Origin: Pontibacter sp. HSC-36F09
GTDB lineage: Bacteria > Bacteroidota > Bacteroidia > Cytophagales > Hymenobacteraceae
DNA: 64,000 nucleotides
Reading direction: 5' to 3'
Assembly: GCF_024171605.1 (NCBI RefSeq)
Contig: NZ_JALKAA010000002.1
Location: 124,001 to 188,000, forward strand
The position numbers and the translations under genes are program-made. Positions 61,458-64,000 of this stretch are shown here, in pieces; within the stretch, counting starts at the first letter, position 1, and every line of letters starts with the position of its first letter. The notes under the pieces were generated by a model, which did no database searches, was not told where the DNA came from, and saw only the letters and a program-made list of their open reading frames with translations.

Positions 61458-63212
61458 ATGATTACGAAGAAGATATTGAAACACCGCTTGTTCCTACTGG
61501 CAGGTATAGCCGGCGCCCTACAGTTCGGTTGCCAGCAACAGCCAGCCGCTACGGCTACTGCAAATAACCCTGCAACTGCCCCTGTGGCCGCCAGCACTAC
61601 CAACGACGATTGGGTATACGAAGGCATCGAGTTCGACATGCTGCGTGTGCAGGAGCCAAGTTTCGGCAACTACAGCGTCAGCATTACCGATTTTGGTGCA
61701 GTAAGCGATGGCCTGACCAAGAACACAGCTGCCTTTGAGAAAGCTATTGCCGATGTAGTTGCCAAAGGAGGAGGCAAAGTGATCGTACCACGTGGAATGT
61801 GGTTAACTGGTCCTATCGTGCTCAAGAGCAACATTAACCTGCACGTTGAGGATGGGGCATTGGTGCTGTTCAGCAATGATTTTGACGACTATCCACTTGT
61901 AAAAACCAGCTTCGAAGGCCTGAACACCTTCCGTTGCCAATCGCCGATTTCAGGTCGTGACTTAGAGAACGTAGCCATTACCGGTAAAGGTGTGATCGAT
62001 GGAAACGGTGATGCCTGGAGACCGGTGAAGAAAGATAAAATGACCGAAGGGCAATGGAAAAAGCTGGTGAAATCGGGAGGTGTGCTGCGCGAAGACGGTA
62101 AGATCTGGTATCCTACTGAAAGCTCTAAGCGCGGAGCTGTAACCGGTAACTTTAACGTGCCGCTTGACCTGACGGAGAAAGAGCAGTTTGAGCCGATCAA
62201 AGACTTCATGCGTCCTGTAATGGTCAGCCTGATAAACTGCAAAAAAGTATTGCTCGACGGTCCTACCTTCCAGAACTCTCCGGCCTGGAACATTCATCCG
62301 CTTATGTGCGAAGACGTGACCATCCGTAATCTGACGGTGCGCAACCCTTGGTATTCGCAGAACGGCGACGGCCTGGATCTGGAGTCATGCAAGAACTCTG
62401 TCATCTACAACAACACATTCGACGTGGGAGATGATGCCATTTGCATCAAGTCAGGCAAAGACCAACACGGTCGCGAGCGGGGTATACCTACCGAAAATGT
62501 GATCGTGAAGAACAACGTGGTATACCATGGTCATGGTGGTTTTGTAGTGGGTAGCGAGATGTCGAGTGGGGTGAAAAATGTGCACGTTTCCAACTGTACC
62601 TTCATCGGCACTGACATCGGTCTGCGCTTCAAGAGCACACGGGGCCGTGGCGGTGTGGTAGAGAACATCTACATCTCGAACATTGACATGATCAACATTC
62701 CTACCCAGGCCATCAGCTTTAACTTGTTCTACGGCGGGAACTCTCCTGTGCTGGAAGCTACCCAAAAGGCTGAAACAGAAAAGCGTGACGAGCAATTGAT
62801 GCCGGTAACAGAAGAAACCCCTTCATTCAAGGACATCTACATGAAAAATATTCGGGTGGCAGGTGCTGACGAGGCGCTGGCGTTGCAAGGCTTGCCAGAA
62901 ATGAACCTGAAGAATGTGAACATTGAGAACGCCGTGCTGAAGGCGAAGAAAGGTATAACCGCTGTAGACACTGACGGTATTATACTCAAAAACGTGAGGG
63001 TGGAGACGGAGCAAGGACCTGCTCTTACTATCTATAACAGCAAGAACATCGACATCACCGGCTTTAGCTACAACGAAGGCAAAGAGCCAGTGGTAAAGGT
63101 GCTGGGGCCAAAAACCGAGAAGGTACGCCTGGAGAAAAAAGACTTTAACAACGCCGCCAAGCAGGTTTCGAAAGGCAAAGACCTGACTGGTACGGCACTC
63201 AATATTGAGTAA
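61458..63212 (+). CDS. GH28 polygalacturonase, lipoprotein
   Basis: A 584-residue beta-helix enzyme, lipobox QFGC (Cys25). GH28 catalytic motifs: NGDGLDLES (302 to 310; NTD position occupied by NGD), GDDAICIKSG with Asp325 and Asp326, GHGG with His359, and RFKSTRGRGG where the family has RIK. It probably acts as an exo-type hydrolase on galacturonan or rhamnogalacturonan pieces. It is the last gene before a terminator. Confidence 0.95.
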   Translation: MITKKILKHRLFLLAGIAGALQFGCQQQPAATATANNPATAPVAASTTNDDWVYEGIEFDMLRVQEPSFGNYSVSITDFGAVSDGLTKNTAAFEKAIADVVAKGGGKVIVPRGMWLTGPIVLKSNINLHVEDGALVLFSNDFDDYPLVKTSFEGLNTFRCQSPISGRDLENVAITGKGVIDGNGDAWRPVKKDKMTEGQWKKLVKSGGVLREDGKIWYPTESSKRGAVTGNFNVPLDLTEKEQFEPIKDFMRPVMVSLINCKKVLLDGPTFQNSPAWNIHPLMCEDVTIRNLTVRNPWYSQNGDGLDLESCKNSVIYNNTFDVGDDAICIKSGKDQHGRERGIPTENVIVKNNVVYHGHGGFVVGSEMSSGVKNVHVSNCTFIGTDIGLRFKSTRGRGGVVENIYISNIDMINIPTQAISFNLFYGGNSPVLEATQKAETEKRDEQLMPVTEETPSFKDIYMKNIRVAGADEALALQGLPEMNLKNVNIENAVLKAKKGITAVDTDGIILKNVRVETEQGPALTIYNSKNIDITGFSYNEGKEPVVKVLGPKTEKVRLEKKDFNNAAKQVSKGKDLTGTALNIE

Positions 63213-63235
63213 TAAGAACTTTCATTTGAAACACT

Positions 63236-63266
63236 AAGCATGGTCACTTTAGGGCCATGCTTTTTT
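63236..63266 (+). terminator. Intrinsic terminator after GH28
   Basis: AAGCATGG/CCATGCTT stem with an 11-base loop followed by TTTT. It marks the end of the second polysaccharide operon, so the next gene probably has its own promoter or is reached by read-through. Confidence 0.82.
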
Positions 63267-63308
63267 ATCTTTTTACAACAAAACTGTTACACCTGAAGCA
63301 AACCCATT

Positions 63309-64000
63309 ATGCAAAAACTAGTTTTCGGACTTGCGGCCATAGTACTGAGCCTCGTGCTGGTGGCTTTTGTGCCTTTCAAGAAAAAAACTGTTACGGTATA
63401 CCTGATTGGCGACTCCACCGTGGCCGACTATACCGGCGACTATGACGACAAAGATTACATGACCACCCGCTATCCGGTGGCTGGATGGGGACAGGTGTTT
63501 CAGCCCTTCATGCGGCCTGACAGCCTGCGCAAACTCAGGCACTTGATCAAAGTTGACAGTGTGATAGTGGCAGACAAAGCTCGGGGAGGGCGTAGCACAC
63601 GCACTTTCTTTGAAGAAGGGCGCTGGGCAGAGGTATACCGGTCGCTGCAGAAAAACGACCTGGTGCTGATGCAGTTTGGCCACAACGACGCCGCCGAAAA
63701 CAAACCCGAGCGCTATACCAATGTCACCGCCTACAAAGAGTACCTGCGCCTGTACGTGTATCAAACCCGCAAGAAAGGCGCTATACCTATCCTGCTGACG
63801 CCCGTGAACCGCAACTACCCCTGGAAAGACGGCAAACTGAGCAATGTACATGGGGACTATCCGCAAGCAGTAAAGGATGTAGCCAAAGAACTGAACGTGC
63901 AACTGATCGACCTGACGCAGCTATCCATTGATGCCTTCACAGCCAAAGGGCAGGATTATGTGACAGACAATTATTTCATGAACCTGCCAGCCGGCAAGTA
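63309..64000 (+). CDS. CE12-type rhamnogalacturonan acetylesterase (SGNH), cut by the window end
   Basis: The first 230 residues of an SGNH-fold esterase. A membrane-spanning signal segment (LVFGLAAIVLSLVLVAF) precedes block I GDST with nucleophile Ser36, block II GGRST near 93 to 97 and block III GHND at 124 to 127. The Asp-x-x-His block at the C-terminus lies beyond the window. It removes acetyl groups from rhamnogalacturonan, which fits the pectin locus. Confidence 0.9.
   Translation, partial: MQKLVFGLAAIVLSLVLVAFVPFKKKTVTVYLIGDSTVADYTGDYDDKDYMTTRYPVAGWGQVFQPFMRPDSLRKLRHLIKVDSVIVADKARGGRSTRTFFEEGRWAEVYRSLQKNDLVLMQFGHNDAAENKPERYTNVTAYKEYLRLYVYQTRKKGAIPILLTPVNRNYPWKDGKLSNVHGDYPQAVKDVAKELNVQLIDLTQLSIDAFTAKGQDYVTDNYFMNLPAGK

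Noticed and set aside
1..64000. Search for CRISPR arrays, rRNA, tRNA, IS elements, defence systems or prophage genes
   Set aside because: I saw no regularly spaced repeats, tRNA cloverleaf, transposase, integrase, Cas or phage structural protein in the window.
1..64000. AGGTATA motif as a promoter -10 box or Chi/KOPS-type oriented signal
   Set aside because: Most copies lie inside genes in both orientations with no consistent relation to start codons or to a replication direction.

Overview
The window looks like chromosome from a Bacteroidota bacterium, most likely order Cytophagales, family Hymenobacteraceae (Pontibacter-like). The genus is inferred from overall gene similarity and base composition as I remember them; I could not search. 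Direct support for the phylum is two SusC/SusD pairs, a metallopeptidase with a C-terminal type IX secretion sorting domain, a tmRNA whose tag reads GEYNYAMAA, TAnnTTTG-like -7 elements, and few recognisable Shine-Dalgarno sequences. There are no rRNAs, tRNAs, IS elements, prophages or CRISPR arrays that I can see.

Positions 1 to about 25,000 are mixed core genome: the edge of a zinc-ribbon protein, a SNF2 helicase, an NmrA-like reductase, a DASS carboxylate transporter, an M16 peptidase, dnaX, a secreted M36 peptidase, cfa, ssrA (tmRNA), nhaA, a broken amino acid permease remnant, several small unknown proteins, a TRIC-type channel, an Rnk-like factor beside an MreB paralogue, and a TetR regulator.

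Positions 25,126 to 64,000 form one large pectin and uronate locus. A minus-strand block runs kduI-kduD-lacI, then uxaB-uxaC-kdgK-eda-dctP-dctQ-dctM, then xylB-xylA-xylE. It turns unsaturated and saturated uronates into KDG, pyruvate and glyceraldehyde-3-phosphate, and xylose into xylulose-5-phosphate. Divergently, two plus-strand polysaccharide utilisation operons follow. The first is susC-susD-DUF5123-PL1-DUF4861-PL1-CE8. The second is susC-susD-GH105-CE8-GH43-GH28, closed by a terminator and followed by a CE12 esterase cut by the window end. Together they would demethylate, cut, import and trim homogalacturonan and attached side chains. A LacI-family regulator with three look-alike operator sites probably ties the catabolic and polysaccharide operons together.

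The most unusual signal is not a gene. A heptamer, AGGTATA and its complement TATACCT, is scattered over the whole window at well over ten times chance expectation, in both orientations, inside and between genes, and often in palindromic pairs. It resembles the HIP1 or DNA-uptake-sequence type of genome-wide repeat; I know of no description of it.
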